Positions 17,601 through 25,298 of a stretch of DNA of 64,000 nucleotides are shown here, piece after piece (positions within the stretch are counted from its first letter, which is position 1; each line of letters begins with the position of its first letter). Made by a program: the position numbers and the translations under genes. Under the pieces are notes generated by a model. It was not told the origin of the DNA. It saw only the letters and a program-made list of their open reading frames with translations, and did no database searches. Source of the DNA: Arthrobacter sp. NicSoilB8 (GTDB lineage: Bacteria; Actinomycetota; Actinomycetes; Actinomycetales; Micrococcaceae). Location: positions 186,001 through 250,000 of the forward strand of contig NZ_AP024655.1 of assembly GCF_019977355.1 (NCBI RefSeq), in the 5' to 3' direction.

Positions 17601-19551
17601 CCCATTGATCGGCCACACGCCCGGAGAGCAGGTCATAGCCCGTCTTGACGATCGTGCGCCCCGAGGGGGCCTTGACCTCCGTCAGCCGGCTCCCGGCATC
17701 GTAGCTGTAGGTGGTGGTGCCGCCGAGGGCGTTGGTGGCCCCGGTCAGCAGCCCGTTCGTGTAGCTGTAGGTCACGGCCTGCCCGGCCGAGGTTTGGGCG
17801 CCGGTGATCCGCTCCGCGGCGGTGTCCCAGGTGAAGGTAATGGACCGGGTTCCGTCGGTGACCTGGGTCAGCCGGCCGCCGCCGTCGTAGGCATAGTTCG
17901 GGCCGCGGCCCTGGCCGTCGACCAGTGCCGTCAGCCGCCCGTCAGTGTCGAAGGAATGCACCAGCCCGGACCGGGTCGTCACCGCGAACGTCCCGTCCTG
18001 GTTGCGGACCAGGCCGGCCATCCCTCCCGTCGGCGCGGTGTAGCTGCCGTCGGGGTTCTGGGTGAATTTGATGCGCTGGCCGCTGCCGGCCTTCAGCACT
18101 GCCTCGGTGCCCTGCACGGTCAGGCGGATGTCGTAGCCCAGGCTCCAGCCCCGCCCGAACGGCCCCTCAGCAGAGTCCGTGGAGGTGTAGAAGCGGTTCA
18201 GGGTGAGGTTCCCGGTTTTCGAGGCAAGGCCAAGGTCGGACTCGGTATGTGTCAGGGCACCGATCGCGGTGTTCACCGGGTCGGCTTGCGAACCGACCGG
18301 CGCAGCTGCGAACTCCGAGCCCCCGTCGGGACCATACACCTGGCCGTCATCGACGGATCCGGCATAGGTTCCCACACCCGTAACGCCAGCAGACGGCATC
18401 GGCGGGGCCTCCGTCAATGCCGGCGTGACTGTCGTGAAGTAGCCTGTGATGGACAGCTTGCCCTGCTGCCCGCATGGGCTGCCGGAATCGAGCGCGTATT
18501 TCATCGCCGGAATGTACGTGGTGTTGAAATCAAAGCAGCCTTTTGGCGGGTCTTCCAGGACGTGGCCCCACCAGTTGTTGCTCAGGTCCTGGGGGTCCTG
18601 GTTTGACGGCTGATCCAGCGCCCCGCCGATCAGCGTGTTTCCCTGCATGTCCAGCTGCTGCCGGGTGGGCCCCGGTGTGGCGCCGGCGTAGATTGCCTTG
18701 GCGGCGTAATTGTCGTAGAACTTAACGGCCGACGGGGAAAGGAACCGCGCCGAATACCCGGTAAGACTGCTCTCGAAGACGTTGTCAGTGAAGGCACCGC
18801 TGCTGTCAGCGGTGACGCCGCAGTTGCCCTCATAGAACCTGTTATTGGCGACCCGGACGTCCCCGGCCCCGGAATTCACTGTCCCACCCGAGAACGGGGA
18901 TTGCCGAAAATCGCTGTTCGTCACCGATAAGGATGCACCCGCGGAAACGGTCAGCTCCGCCGAGGGACCGCAAAGCCCACCTGTCCCATACCCTCCATAC
19001 TGGAAGTAGGCCCGGTCAATCACGGACTGAGGCGCAGCGCTGTTCGTCAGACGGATTGTCTGCCAGTCTCCTTTGCCCGGAGTTGACGCTGGCCCGTCGC
19101 CGTTTGTATCCCCGGCGACCGAGTCGTCCTTGGCCGAGGTGAACACGATCGGCGCCGCGGCGGTACCACGTGCGATCAACTGGCCGTCGATCTGCAGTGT
19201 CGCGGTCTGGTTGCTGGAATTCCCGAGCTTGACCACCACGCCGGGTTCGATCGTGAGCCTTACCCCGGCGGCGACCTTTAGCGTGCCCTGGACCCAGTAC
19301 GGCGACCCCGAAGCCGTCCACACCGTATCCGAGGACAGCGTCTGGCTAGAGAAGACCGTCGCGGCCCTCGCCGCAGGCAACGGTCCCGCAACACCAACAA
19401 GACCCGCCGGCCCCACCGCGACAGCGAGGAAGACCGCCAGCCACAGTTGTATCGCTGGCAACGGACGGGCTTGTCCGGCCGGCCTAATCGGCGGCGCAAC
19501 AGCAGGGCGGAAAACGAAAGGCAGGAGCGAACGCCGGACAGACCTCATCAT
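14677..19551 (-). CDS. Secreted Rhs/YD-repeat polymorphic toxin (WapA-like)
   Basis: 1,624 aa. Residues 1-63 are a long basic-then-hydrophobic signal peptide ending AARA. Residues ~64-400 form a beta-helix-like region rich in G/N/S with short repeats. A DUF6531-type entry (DPVNTAIGALTH) begins near 424, followed by more than 25 YD repeats (forms such as TYTYDAAGRLT). The conserved Rhs core end, ARQYDPAVGMFLAPDP, is near 1385-1400. The C-terminal ~225 residues contain an Ala/Gly/Val hydrophobic stretch (about 1430-1480), a linker, and a small terminal domain with GSWIERPDGVRIGLRD, SGGRTIDI and IRKVHTK. Known: Rhs shells encase a C-terminal toxin released into neighbouring cells. The toxin activity here is not assigned, though small basic domains with such a His/Lys ending are often nucleases. 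The gene is cargo of the transposon. Confidence 0.9.
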   Translation of the reverse strand: MMRSVRRSLLPFVFRPAVAPPIRPAGQARPLPAIQLWLAVFLAVAVGPAGLVGVAGPLPAARAATVFSSQTLSSDTVWTASGSPYWVQGTLKVAAGVRLTIEPGVVVKLGNSSNQTATLQIDGQLIARGTAAAPIVFTSAKDDSVAGDTNGDGPASTPGKGDWQTIRLTNSAAPQSVIDRAYFQYGGYGTGGLCGPSAELTVSAGASLSVTNSDFRQSPFSGGTVNSGAGDVRVANNRFYEGNCGVTADSSGAFTDNVFESSLTGYSARFLSPSAVKFYDNYAAKAIYAGATPGPTRQQLDMQGNTLIGGALDQPSNQDPQDLSNNWWGHVLEDPPKGCFDFNTTYIPAMKYALDSGSPCGQQGKLSITGYFTTVTPALTEAPPMPSAGVTGVGTYAGSVDDGQVYGPDGGSEFAAAPVGSQADPVNTAIGALTHTESDLGLASKTGNLTLNRFYTSTDSAEGPFGRGWSLGYDIRLTVQGTEAVLKAGSGQRIKFTQNPDGSYTAPTGGMAGLVRNQDGTFAVTTRSGLVHSFDTDGRLTALVDGQGRGPNYAYDGGGRLTQVTDGTRSITFTWDTAAERITGAQTSAGQAVTYSYTNGLLTGATNALGGTTTYSYDAGSRLTEVKAPSGRTIVKTGYDLLSGRVADQWDGLNNHSAFAWEAATSTATMTDPRGGVWKDVYAGNVLQRRVDPVGNTTDYEYDTQLRLIATHGPDGVRNAINYTAAGDVKSFQGTTQTVRSDYNTAHLPTTTTNARGYSSTRGYDAANNLTQLTRPNPAGGSMTASFAYDAAGNVTSATDPLGNTGTFEYSADGDPTKSVSPLGSVTSMGYDTAGRVTGVVSPRGNAPGADPNQFTWRYEYDALGRTVKATNPAGQFETVEYDADGQVTKATDTAGRSTTYQYDAAGQVTSVQGPDLTVPPTATAYDANGNITAMTDTLGRSTTFQYDAANRATSVTNPLGTYTLTYTKRNQIASIKDPQNAVTTYTYDAAGRLTKTDAPGNDGDVTYTYDANGNRASMVDPNGTTTYTYDSLDRLTTVTRAGRTFTLAYDAGSRLTGLTSPDGAVTGYTYDADGRVTQVKNGATVVAAYTHDPEGNTLTVTRADGSTATHTYDTLGRLTRITDATTAATLLDETYAYDAADNPASITRPDGTTDTFSYDTLDRLTKACYTTACATSTEILEWTYDHAGNILTENRNGQTTTHSYNTKGQRTQTTAPGGTTNYTYDTKGQALTAGTTSFTYTKGGRTATATTAAGTTSYKYDGDGRRLSATLGTTKTSFEWDPFYRLTNELDTNGALLRHYTNGDQPLTVNDAAGSAAYLHPDRLGSIRAVTDATGTVTSAGAWEPYGRPRATGPNNPNAPPLGWLGQYQDPTGLTHLRARQYDPAVGMFLAPDPAASTSTSGTYTYAAANPLRYIDTTGLFSWDDVLNNVQDVSGIVSDVAGVVAIVAACTGVGAPVAAIAAGISIAAGAVHAGTKAIQAYNTCNTGKGSCGDAVAEALLSAAAIPPGGRLIKGAAAGAKALKGAGTAAKGADEALAGVDDVLNGLSKGRQSTVRTVRSDAELQDVHGTLSRGGTPIEVPGYKGSWIERPDGVRIGLRDASKSGGRTIDIRYPDGTIRKVHTK

Positions 19552-19913
19552 CCTCGAGCTTTCTACGAAGCAGATACAAGCGATCCACTATCACGAAAGC
19601 CCGATCCCCCAAACGAGTAATGCACAAGACACTAAACCCCCTCGTCAACGCCGATCAAGCACCTTGATCGATTGCTAGGACTGTGGGACTGTCCATGGGA
19701 TGCCAAACGGCACCACGAAACCACCGTCGTGAAGTGCGATTTAAGCGTCGTTCTCGACTAAAAGTCACAACATTGCGATCGATCGGCCTTGGGGCACGTC
19801 TCATGAACGTGGGATTGTGAGACTGTCGGCGACTGTATTTTCGATTTCGGCGTGTCTTGTCTTGTAATCCTCCGCGGTATTTGGCGCGTATTTCGCGGCG
19901 CTATTTGGCGCGT
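19552..19913. other. Non-coding stretch between the Rhs gene and the ATPase; holds candidate transposon-end repeats
   Basis: No credible gene. The part next to 19551 should hold the Rhs promoter and leader. At 19798-19823 there is a dyad GTCTCA..14 bases..TGAGAC. It is followed at 19824 by TGTCGGCGACTG, resembling the TGTC start of Tn402/Tn5053-type ends. Three TATTTGG/CGCG-like repeats at 19878, 19889 and 19902 abut the ATPase stop and could be integrase-binding sites of the inner module. A matching opposite end could not be identified by eye. Confidence 0.4.
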
Positions 19914-20804
19914 TCAGGTGCCGATGAGCAGGGTTTCGCGGGCTGTTTCGACGACTTCCTTGGTGATGCTGTGGAGCTGGTTGATGTCGCGGATGCGCGT
20001 GATCTGGGTGAAGAGGCGTTGGATGAGCCGGAAGTTGCCGTTGGTGATGCGGGCGACGGCGGCGATGGCTTCGGCGTCGGTGAAGTCGTGGGGGTCGATG
20101 GTCAGGCCGAGTTCCTGCCAGCGGTTTGCCAGGACGAAGGTCAGTTCCTCGGTGCTGAGGGTCCGGTAGTGGTGGGCGAAGCCGATGCGGCTGTAGAGCT
20201 GGGGGTAGCGGGCGAGGCGTTTTTCGATGCCGGGCATGCCGATAAGGATGACGCCCATGGTGTGGCGGTCGTAGTAGTCCCGGACTTGCTCGAGCGCCGG
20301 GGGTTTGAGCCGGTCGGCCTCGTCGACGATGAGGAGTTCGGTCAGGCCGGATGCCCGGGAGTCGCGGTGCTCGAAGACGTCGATGTTGCCGTCCCGGGCG
20401 TATTCGACTGCCCAGGAGATTCTCTGGCAGGTGCGGGGTAGTTGCCGGTCGATCTCTCGGGGGCTGATGGTCACGGTGGGGGTCCAGAATGCTGTTCTGG
20501 CTTCGAGCACGCGGGCAGGGATGGGCTCGGTGTTGGTTTGACCGGTCCGTTGCCATTGTTCCCATTCGGTCGCGCCGGCGTAGGCGCGTGCGGAGAGGGT
20601 TTTACCGACGCCGGGCGGCCCGTAGCAGACGCCGATGTGGCGGTTGGTGCGCACGGCGGTGGCGAATTCGGTGAAGCGCCGGTGCTCCTTGGTGATGAGA
20701 AGTGCCGGCGTGTCGGACGGGACCGGTGGCGGCGCGGCGGAAATTTCGCCGAGATTGTTGAAGAGGAAGCGGCGTCCGTCGTCATTCTCATCCTTGGCGG
20801 TCAT
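19914..20804 (-). CDS. AAA ATPase transposition protein (TniB/MuB-like)
   Basis: 296 aa from the ATG at 20804, which has GAGAGG upstream. An ATG five codons earlier is possible but lacks spacing for a ribosome site. Walker A is GPPGVGKT and Walker B LLIVDEADRL. Sensor and arm regions follow (VILIGMPGIEKRLARYPQL). Known: such ATPases bind DNA with ATP, choose targets and activate the DDE integrase. It follows the integrase gene by 18 bp in the same direction, so the two work together. Confidence 0.88.
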   Translation of the reverse strand: MTAKDENDDGRRFLFNNLGEISAAPPPVPSDTPALLITKEHRRFTEFATAVRTNRHIGVCYGPPGVGKTLSARAYAGATEWEQWQRTGQTNTEPIPARVLEARTAFWTPTVTISPREIDRQLPRTCQRISWAVEYARDGNIDVFEHRDSRASGLTELLIVDEADRLKPPALEQVRDYYDRHTMGVILIGMPGIEKRLARYPQLYSRIGFAHHYRTLSTEELTFVLANRWQELGLTIDPHDFTDAEAIAAVARITNGNFRLIQRLFTQITRIRDINQLHSITKEVVETARETLLIGT

Positions 20805-20822
20805 GGGCGTTCCTCTCATGGG

Positions 20823-22274
20823 TCAGTCTTCGGCGTAGGTGCGGAGCCGGTGCTGTTTGGGATCCGCGGGTTGCCCGCCGGTTTCGGCAGGTTTGGCGGG
20901 TGCCGGCGGCGCGTAGCGGTCGTCGGCGGGGAGGGCATCGGCGAGGCTGAGTCTGGTGCGCAGCTGTTGCTTCAGTTCGTTCCTGCGTGCTGATCTGGCC
21001 GCTTTGAGCTGCTTGAAGGTGATAGTTCCGGCGGCGAGTTCCGGGGCGATGGCACGGCAGAGGAAGGTGTCCTGGTGCCAGACGCGGATCTCGGCCATGT
21101 CCCGGGGGTCGTAGCGGATGGTGATGCTCTCGCCGACGAAGGCGGAAAGTGTGAGGTCCAGGTAGCGCAGGCCATTGAAGTGGATGCCGTCGCGGTGGAC
21201 GATGCGCTGGTGTGCGACGGTCAGGAGCAGAAGGTCAAGGTCCTCGGGCCGGGCTGGCATTCTGGGGATCCATCCGCCGGCCTGCCAACGTGCTGTGGGG
21301 ATCTCTCCGGTTTCGGAGTGCGTGCGCTGGTTGTACTCGTCAACGATGAACCGCTCGAGCGCGGTGTCGAGCTGTTCGAGGGTCATCGTCGGTGCCGTCA
21401 CCGGGGTCCCGCGGGTGCCGTGCGGGATGAAGCCGGGCAGGTGCGGCAGGAGCCCGTCGGTGAGGGTGCGATAGAACCGCTCGATCTTCCCGCGGCCCTG
21501 CGGCACGCCGGGGAGGGAATGGATGAGGCGGATGTGGGTGTCAAGGCAGACGCGATCGAGGTGGGTGCTGGTGAAATCGGCGCCGTGATCGCTGTAGAGG
21601 AGATCGGGCAGACCCATGACGGGCCAGGCCGGATGCTTCTTGCGCTGCACGGCCTGGTGAAGGGCCAGTGCCGTCTGGAGCGCGTTCGGCGCACCGGTGA
21701 AGACGGTGTAGCCGGCGACGGCGCGGGAGTAGTCATCGAGTACGACGGTCAGCCACGGGCGTGCGCGGGCACCGGCGGCGTCGACGATCTCGATGTCCAG
21801 CTCGGTGTGGTCGCACTGCCACTGCTCGTTCGCGCGTCTGGCGGTGCGCCGGTAGACCAGCTCGAACCGGTCCCGGTACGCCGTGTCGCCTTCGAGCGCG
21901 ATGGTGCGCAGTCCCGGATCGATGGCGACAACGACCGCCCGGACCGTCGAGTACCCGGGGGCGGGAAGGCCGCGGTCGAGCGCGACGTCACCGATCCGCC
22001 GGTGGATAAACGCGATGGTCGGCGCCGGCCGGCGGAGCGCGAGGCCTTCGATCGCACCCACGATTTCGGGCGGGAGCGAATGGCTCCCGCGGTCCGAGCG
22101 TGGCCGGCGGCCCAAGGCCGCAACCGAGCCGCCGGCGCGGAATCCCGCCGACCACCGTTGTAGCGTGCGGAGGGGGATGCCGGCCTCACCGGAGATCCTG
22201 GCGAGGGGAACACCGTCATCGAGGTGCTGCCGGAGCAGCGCCGCACGGTCTTCGGCCGACAGCCGATGCTTCAT
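20823..22274 (-). CDS. DDE integrase/transposase with HTH and Mu-type C-terminal domain (TniA-like)
   Basis: 483 aa. N-terminal helix-turn-helix (DGVPLARISGEAGIPLRTLQRW, about residues 20-41), an rve integrase core with Asp155 (QWQCDHTELD), Asp229 (LYSDHGADF) and Glu265 (GRGKIERFYRTL), a DD35E spacing, then a Mu-transposase C-terminal beta-barrel (~350-420). All catalytic residues are present. The start overlaps the resolvase stop as ATGA. It is homologous over its first 165 residues to the truncated copy at 25299. Inference: with the ATPase and resolvase it forms a Tn402/Tn552-like unit nested in the Tn3 element, or a module recruited by it. Confidence 0.9.
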   Translation of the reverse strand: MKHRLSAEDRAALLRQHLDDGVPLARISGEAGIPLRTLQRWSAGFRAGGSVAALGRRPRSDRGSHSLPPEIVGAIEGLALRRPAPTIAFIHRRIGDVALDRGLPAPGYSTVRAVVVAIDPGLRTIALEGDTAYRDRFELVYRRTARRANEQWQCDHTELDIEIVDAAGARARPWLTVVLDDYSRAVAGYTVFTGAPNALQTALALHQAVQRKKHPAWPVMGLPDLLYSDHGADFTSTHLDRVCLDTHIRLIHSLPGVPQGRGKIERFYRTLTDGLLPHLPGFIPHGTRGTPVTAPTMTLEQLDTALERFIVDEYNQRTHSETGEIPTARWQAGGWIPRMPARPEDLDLLLLTVAHQRIVHRDGIHFNGLRYLDLTLSAFVGESITIRYDPRDMAEIRVWHQDTFLCRAIAPELAAGTITFKQLKAARSARRNELKQQLRTRLSLADALPADDRYAPPAPAKPAETGGQPADPKQHRLRTYAED

Positions 22275-22858
22275 GACCGGCGGTCTTCGGCCGCCTGCCG
22301 GTGGCGGTAGAGCGTCGCCCGGCTCCAGCCGACGAGTCGAGCCGCGTCCTCAGCGGAGCGACCCTTCGCGCGTGCGTCCTGGGCGATCGCGAGCTTGTCG
22401 GCGATAACGAGCGGGTCGGACAAGGGCCGGCCGAACCGGGTTCCGCCCTGCCTCGCCGCGGCGATGCCCGCGTTCACGCGTTCGACGATCAACTCCCGCT
22501 CGTACTCGGCAAGGGTCGCGAGCATGTTCAGCATCAGCCGGCCCGACGTCGTTGTGGGGTCAATCCCGTCCGAAATGGACCTCAAGTTCACGCCGCGTTC
22601 CCGCAGCAGATTCACCGTGTTCAACACATCGATCAAGGACCGGCCGAGCCGGTCCACCCGCCACACCACGACGGTATCGCCCGGCTCCACATACGCGAGG
22701 AGCTTCTTCATCCCAGGCCGCTCAACAGCGGTCTTGCTCCCGGAGGTGACGTCAGCGAACACATCACGCTTCTGCACCCCGGCATCGACAAGAGCGTCGA
22801 GCTGCAACTTCGCGTCCTGGCCCGACGTACTCACCCGCGTATACCCAAGATGTCTCAC
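22271..22858 (-). CDS. Serine resolvase/invertase (small serine recombinase)
   Basis: 195 aa if started at the GTG that gives VRHLGYTRVSTSGQD. A longer frame to 22921 adds 21 unlikely residues. The catalytic serine is in YTRVSTSGQ. Other core motifs are VVWRVDRLGRSL and ERELIVERVNAG, and a C-terminal HTH ends in GWSRATLYRHRQ. About 193 aa is typical. Role: resolves cointegrates at a res site, which is expected upstream. That region (22851-22925) holds repeated TGTCTCA/TGAGACA motifs. It is the first gene of the resolvase-integrase-ATPase set. Confidence 0.9.
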   Translation of the reverse strand: MRHLGYTRVSTSGQDAKLQLDALVDAGVQKRDVFADVTSGSKTAVERPGMKKLLAYVEPGDTVVVWRVDRLGRSLIDVLNTVNLLRERGVNLRSISDGIDPTTTSGRLMLNMLATLAEYERELIVERVNAGIAAARQGGTRFGRPLSDPLVIADKLAIAQDARAKGRSAEDAARLVGWSRATLYRHRQAAEDRRS

Positions 22859-23304
22859 CCGGCCATTGTGCCTCAGAAACCCCCGGCCGGCACCCGCCTG
22901 AGACGATTCACGGTGAGACACCTTTCCAAGACACGCGGCGGCCCGGCACGACGCCGATTCCTTCGACCCTCCGGGACGTGACGTCCGTGTCTCAAAAAAC
23001 TGTTGTTTTTCAAGACGCCAGCGGCTAAGAGCTGCCTCGGAGTCCGTTTGTTGCCCTCACCCGGCAGTTTCTCGGGCGGGTTATACGGAAAGCATTTAGA
23101 GCCGGAATGACAGTGCCTCCTGAATCAGCGGTTTTCCCCGCCGGCCCCGGCCGGAGGGGACCCATGCACGGTACACGAGGGAGACATGGGCGTAGCTATC
23201 AAGCTCCACTGCCTCACGGCCTCCATCCGAGAGGTTCTCGAATCGTGGACGGGGTCACCTCCGACGGGCTCCCGCTGCAAGTGTCTCGGGAAAGACCATG
23301 CGGC
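22859..23304. other. Non-coding stretch upstream of the resolvase; candidate res region
   Basis: Nothing convincing is coded here. TGTCTCA-type motifs occur near 22850-22925 and again near 22989, and a small AAAAAC-TGTT-GTTTTT hairpin lies near 22997. CAAGACACGC at about 22925 is the inverse of GCGTGTCTTG near 19850, possibly chance. A 75-codon frame at 23186-23413 starts after GAGGGAG but overlaps a membrane-protein gene antisense. I do not call it. Confidence 0.35.
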
Positions 23305-23619
23305 CTACTGGTATGCAGCGACAACGGAGTACATCATCACGCCCGCCGCCACCGCCGCCGCGAGGGCGCCCAAGGTGGTCGCCCAGGTCAGTACTGAGCG
23401 TTCCTTGTGGTGAATGATGCTGACCAGTCCGAGGGCTGCTGCGGCGGCTGCGGGTCCCATGCATGCCTGGCCAAGGGCGAGCCACACCCAGGTGGCGGAC
23501 GGGTAGTCCATCATGGGCAGAAGTGTGATCCATGCGATGAGGGTCGCCGCCACGGTGATGGCTGCGAAGAGCAGGCTCCAGCGCCCGGATGCTGATCGTG
23601 GTGTGATTGCCAGGGACAT
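23305..23619 (-). CDS. Small membrane protein of unknown function, transposon cargo
   Basis: 104 aa with three hydrophobic segments at about residues 15-35, 46-68 and 78-100 and short polar loops (ASGRWS, HHKERS). It has no cleavable signal. It follows the larger membrane gene by 9 bp on the same strand, so the two probably form one operon. I do not recognise the family. Being inside the Tn3 element, it may have moved with it. Confidence 0.6.
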   Translation of the reverse strand: MSLAITPRSASGRWSLLFAAITVAATLIAWITLLPMMDYPSATWVWLALGQACMGPAAAAAALGLVSIIHHKERSVLTWATTLGALAAAVAAGVMMYSVVAAYQ

Positions 23620-23628
23620 GTCTTGCGC

Positions 23629-24300
23629 CTAGGGGTGGGGTGTAAAAAGACTGATGAAAAAGGCGAGATCAAAGAAGGCCAGCTGCGCGGGGCCGGCGAC
23701 CAATGCGATGGCCGGCAGTACCGAGCGGTCCCGGTAACTGATAATTGCCGCCAAGGCCAGAGCTGGTGCGGCCATCGCCGCCGGTGTCAGGACAGCCCAC
23801 GGGCTGAACCCGAGAACCAGTCCGACCGTTAGGAAGGCCGCGGCCCACCACCCTGCGGGCGTTGTCGGAAGGAAGCGGATGGCTGCTCCGTCAGCCCGGA
23901 ACGCCGCGAGGATGCCCAGAACGGCTGCCACGATGAGCGCAATGGTGCCGGCGGAGATGAACACGTCAGGGGTGACCGGCACCTGCATGCCCGGCGAGAA
24001 GACTACCGAGGCGGTAGCAATGATCGCCGCCGAAAGGATGAGGAAGGCAAGAGCCCAGTAGCCAAGCCGCGTTCGGATTACGCGGTGTTTTCGCGCCTGG
24101 GCTGCGACCGCCGCGACGACACTGAGAGCAAAACCGCCGACGACGACAGTAGCCCAGATAACCTGCCCTGCTGGCGAAACGCCCCACGGTAGCGATGCCA
24201 CGGTCAAAGCTGTGATGAACAGGGCCACGGCCGTTCGGGTCAGCCAGACAGCCGGCAAAGCGCGGCGGCGGGCAATTGTGGATTGGATCGGAATTGCCAT
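23629..24300 (-). CDS. Polytopic membrane protein of unknown function, transposon cargo
   Basis: 223 aa from the ATG at 24300. The frame extends to 24621, but the added part is not membrane-like and the ATG at 24300 is preceded by GGAG. Six or so hydrophobic helices are visible (for example TAVALFITALTVASLPWG, VIWATVVVGGFALSVVAAV, WAVLTPAAMAAPALALAAI). There are no catalytic or transport motifs that I recognise. It is operonic with the 104-aa membrane gene and lies between the two recombinase sets of the transposon. Confidence 0.6.
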   Translation of the reverse strand: MAIPIQSTIARRRALPAVWLTRTAVALFITALTVASLPWGVSPAGQVIWATVVVGGFALSVVAAVAAQARKHRVIRTRLGYWALAFLILSAAIIATASVVFSPGMQVPVTPDVFISAGTIALIVAAVLGILAAFRADGAAIRFLPTTPAGWWAAAFLTVGLVLGFSPWAVLTPAAMAAPALALAAIISYRDRSVLPAIALVAGPAQLAFFDLAFFISLFTPHP

Positions 24301-24697
24301 CTGAGGCTCCACTTGGGTCTGGAAGTTCGCCCGGAGCAGTGAACCTCGGCATAGGAATAACTCGCAAGGAACAGTCGAGGGCTGCTGAACCCAGATCATT
24401 GAGCGGCGGCCATGGCTCTCGTTCTGAAGGACATTGCGTTCCTCTAAGATCTCCTGATCGGATGGGACGAGGCTAGGGCTTAAAGTCCTGTCAGCAGGCG
24501 CGTAGGGCGTGTTCTCCTTGTCGCGGTCGCGGTCCGGCAGTGCTCTTACATGGAGGGCATGGTGGGCGAAGAGGCAGTGCCTGACGACACCTAGCGCCGC
24601 GAAAACGCCGCCATTTATCACCGAGAATCACAGTCTTGTCTCATGATCCGTGTCCGCGATCTATGTAGCGGAGGCGACGTTTGCGTTACATTGGAGT
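24301..24697. other. Non-coding region between divergent cargo and second resolvase; candidate res site
   Basis: No gene is supported. Just before the second resolvase are TGTCTCATGATCCGTG near 24633, which resembles the dyad half at 19798, and an inverted pair TGTAGCG...CGTTACA (24664-24690) of res-subsite size. These are likely resolvase-binding sites and the promoter of that gene. The rest shows nothing I can name. Confidence 0.35.
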
Positions 24698-25279
24698 GTG
24701 GCTTTGATCGGGTACGCGCGTGTATCAACCAGGGAGCAGCACCCCGAGAGTCAAACCGACGCCCTGCAGGCGGCCGGGTGCGGGAAGATCTTCGTTGATC
24801 ATGCCTCCGGTGTCCTTGCCCGACGGCCTGCCCTTGACCAGATGCTCGAGTATGTCCGGGACGGGGACACCCTGGTCGTCACCAAGCTGGACCGGCTGGG
24901 CCGCTCGGTGCGGAACCTCAAACAGCTCGCAGACGAGCTGCAGCAGCGAGGGATCGGCCTGCGCGCTCTCTCGCAGGGAATTGATACGACGACCCCCGGC
25001 GGGCGGCTGTTCTTCCATATGCTCGCCGCGATCGCGGAGTTTGAGCATGACCTGATCGTCGAGCGAACCCACGACGGCCTCGCGGCTGCCCGCGCACGCG
25101 GACGCAAGGGCGGCCCGAAGTTCAAGATGACGGCGACCAAGATTTCCCAGGCACGGGCAATGTATGACTCGAAGGAGCACACGGTGCAGGAAATCGCGGA
25201 CACGTTCGGGGTTTCACGGCCCACGATTTACCGCCATCTGCAGGCCCCTCCCGACGTCCCGTCAAGCCCGGCGCGGTAA
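24698..25279 (+). CDS. Second serine resolvase of the transposon
   Basis: 193 aa from GTG at 24698 (VALIGYARVSTREQ), chosen because family members start exactly there. The open frame reaches 24650. Catalytic Ser is in YARVSTREQ. LVVTKLDRLGRSV, FEHDLIVERTHDG and a C-terminal HTH (FGVSRPTIYRHL) are intact. It is a homologue, not a close copy, of the minus-strand resolvase at 22271. It points towards the right end, followed by a truncated integrase. It may be the original Tn3 resolvase or the remnant of a second resolvase-integrase module. Confidence 0.9.
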   Translation: MALIGYARVSTREQHPESQTDALQAAGCGKIFVDHASGVLARRPALDQMLEYVRDGDTLVVTKLDRLGRSVRNLKQLADELQQRGIGLRALSQGIDTTTPGGRLFFHMLAAIAEFEHDLIVERTHDGLAAARARGRKGGPKFKMTATKISQARAMYDSKEHTVQEIADTFGVSRPTIYRHLQAPPDVPSSPAR

Positions 25280-25298
25280 GTCAAAGGAAACGGCGAAG

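Noticed and set aside
15652..18606. 984-codon plus-strand open frame opposite the Rhs gene
   Set aside because: It is an antisense shadow produced by the regular codon pattern of the YD repeats and high GC. Its translation is low-complexity Gly/Val/Arg with no family resemblance.
22925..22934. CAAGACACGC as the far end of the inner transposition module
   Set aside because: Only 10 bp match the inverse near 19850 and flanking bases do not. That is not enough to define an end.
23186..23413. 75-codon open frame inside the transposon
   Set aside because: A good ribosome site is present, but it runs antisense into the better supported membrane-protein gene and shows no recognisable pattern.
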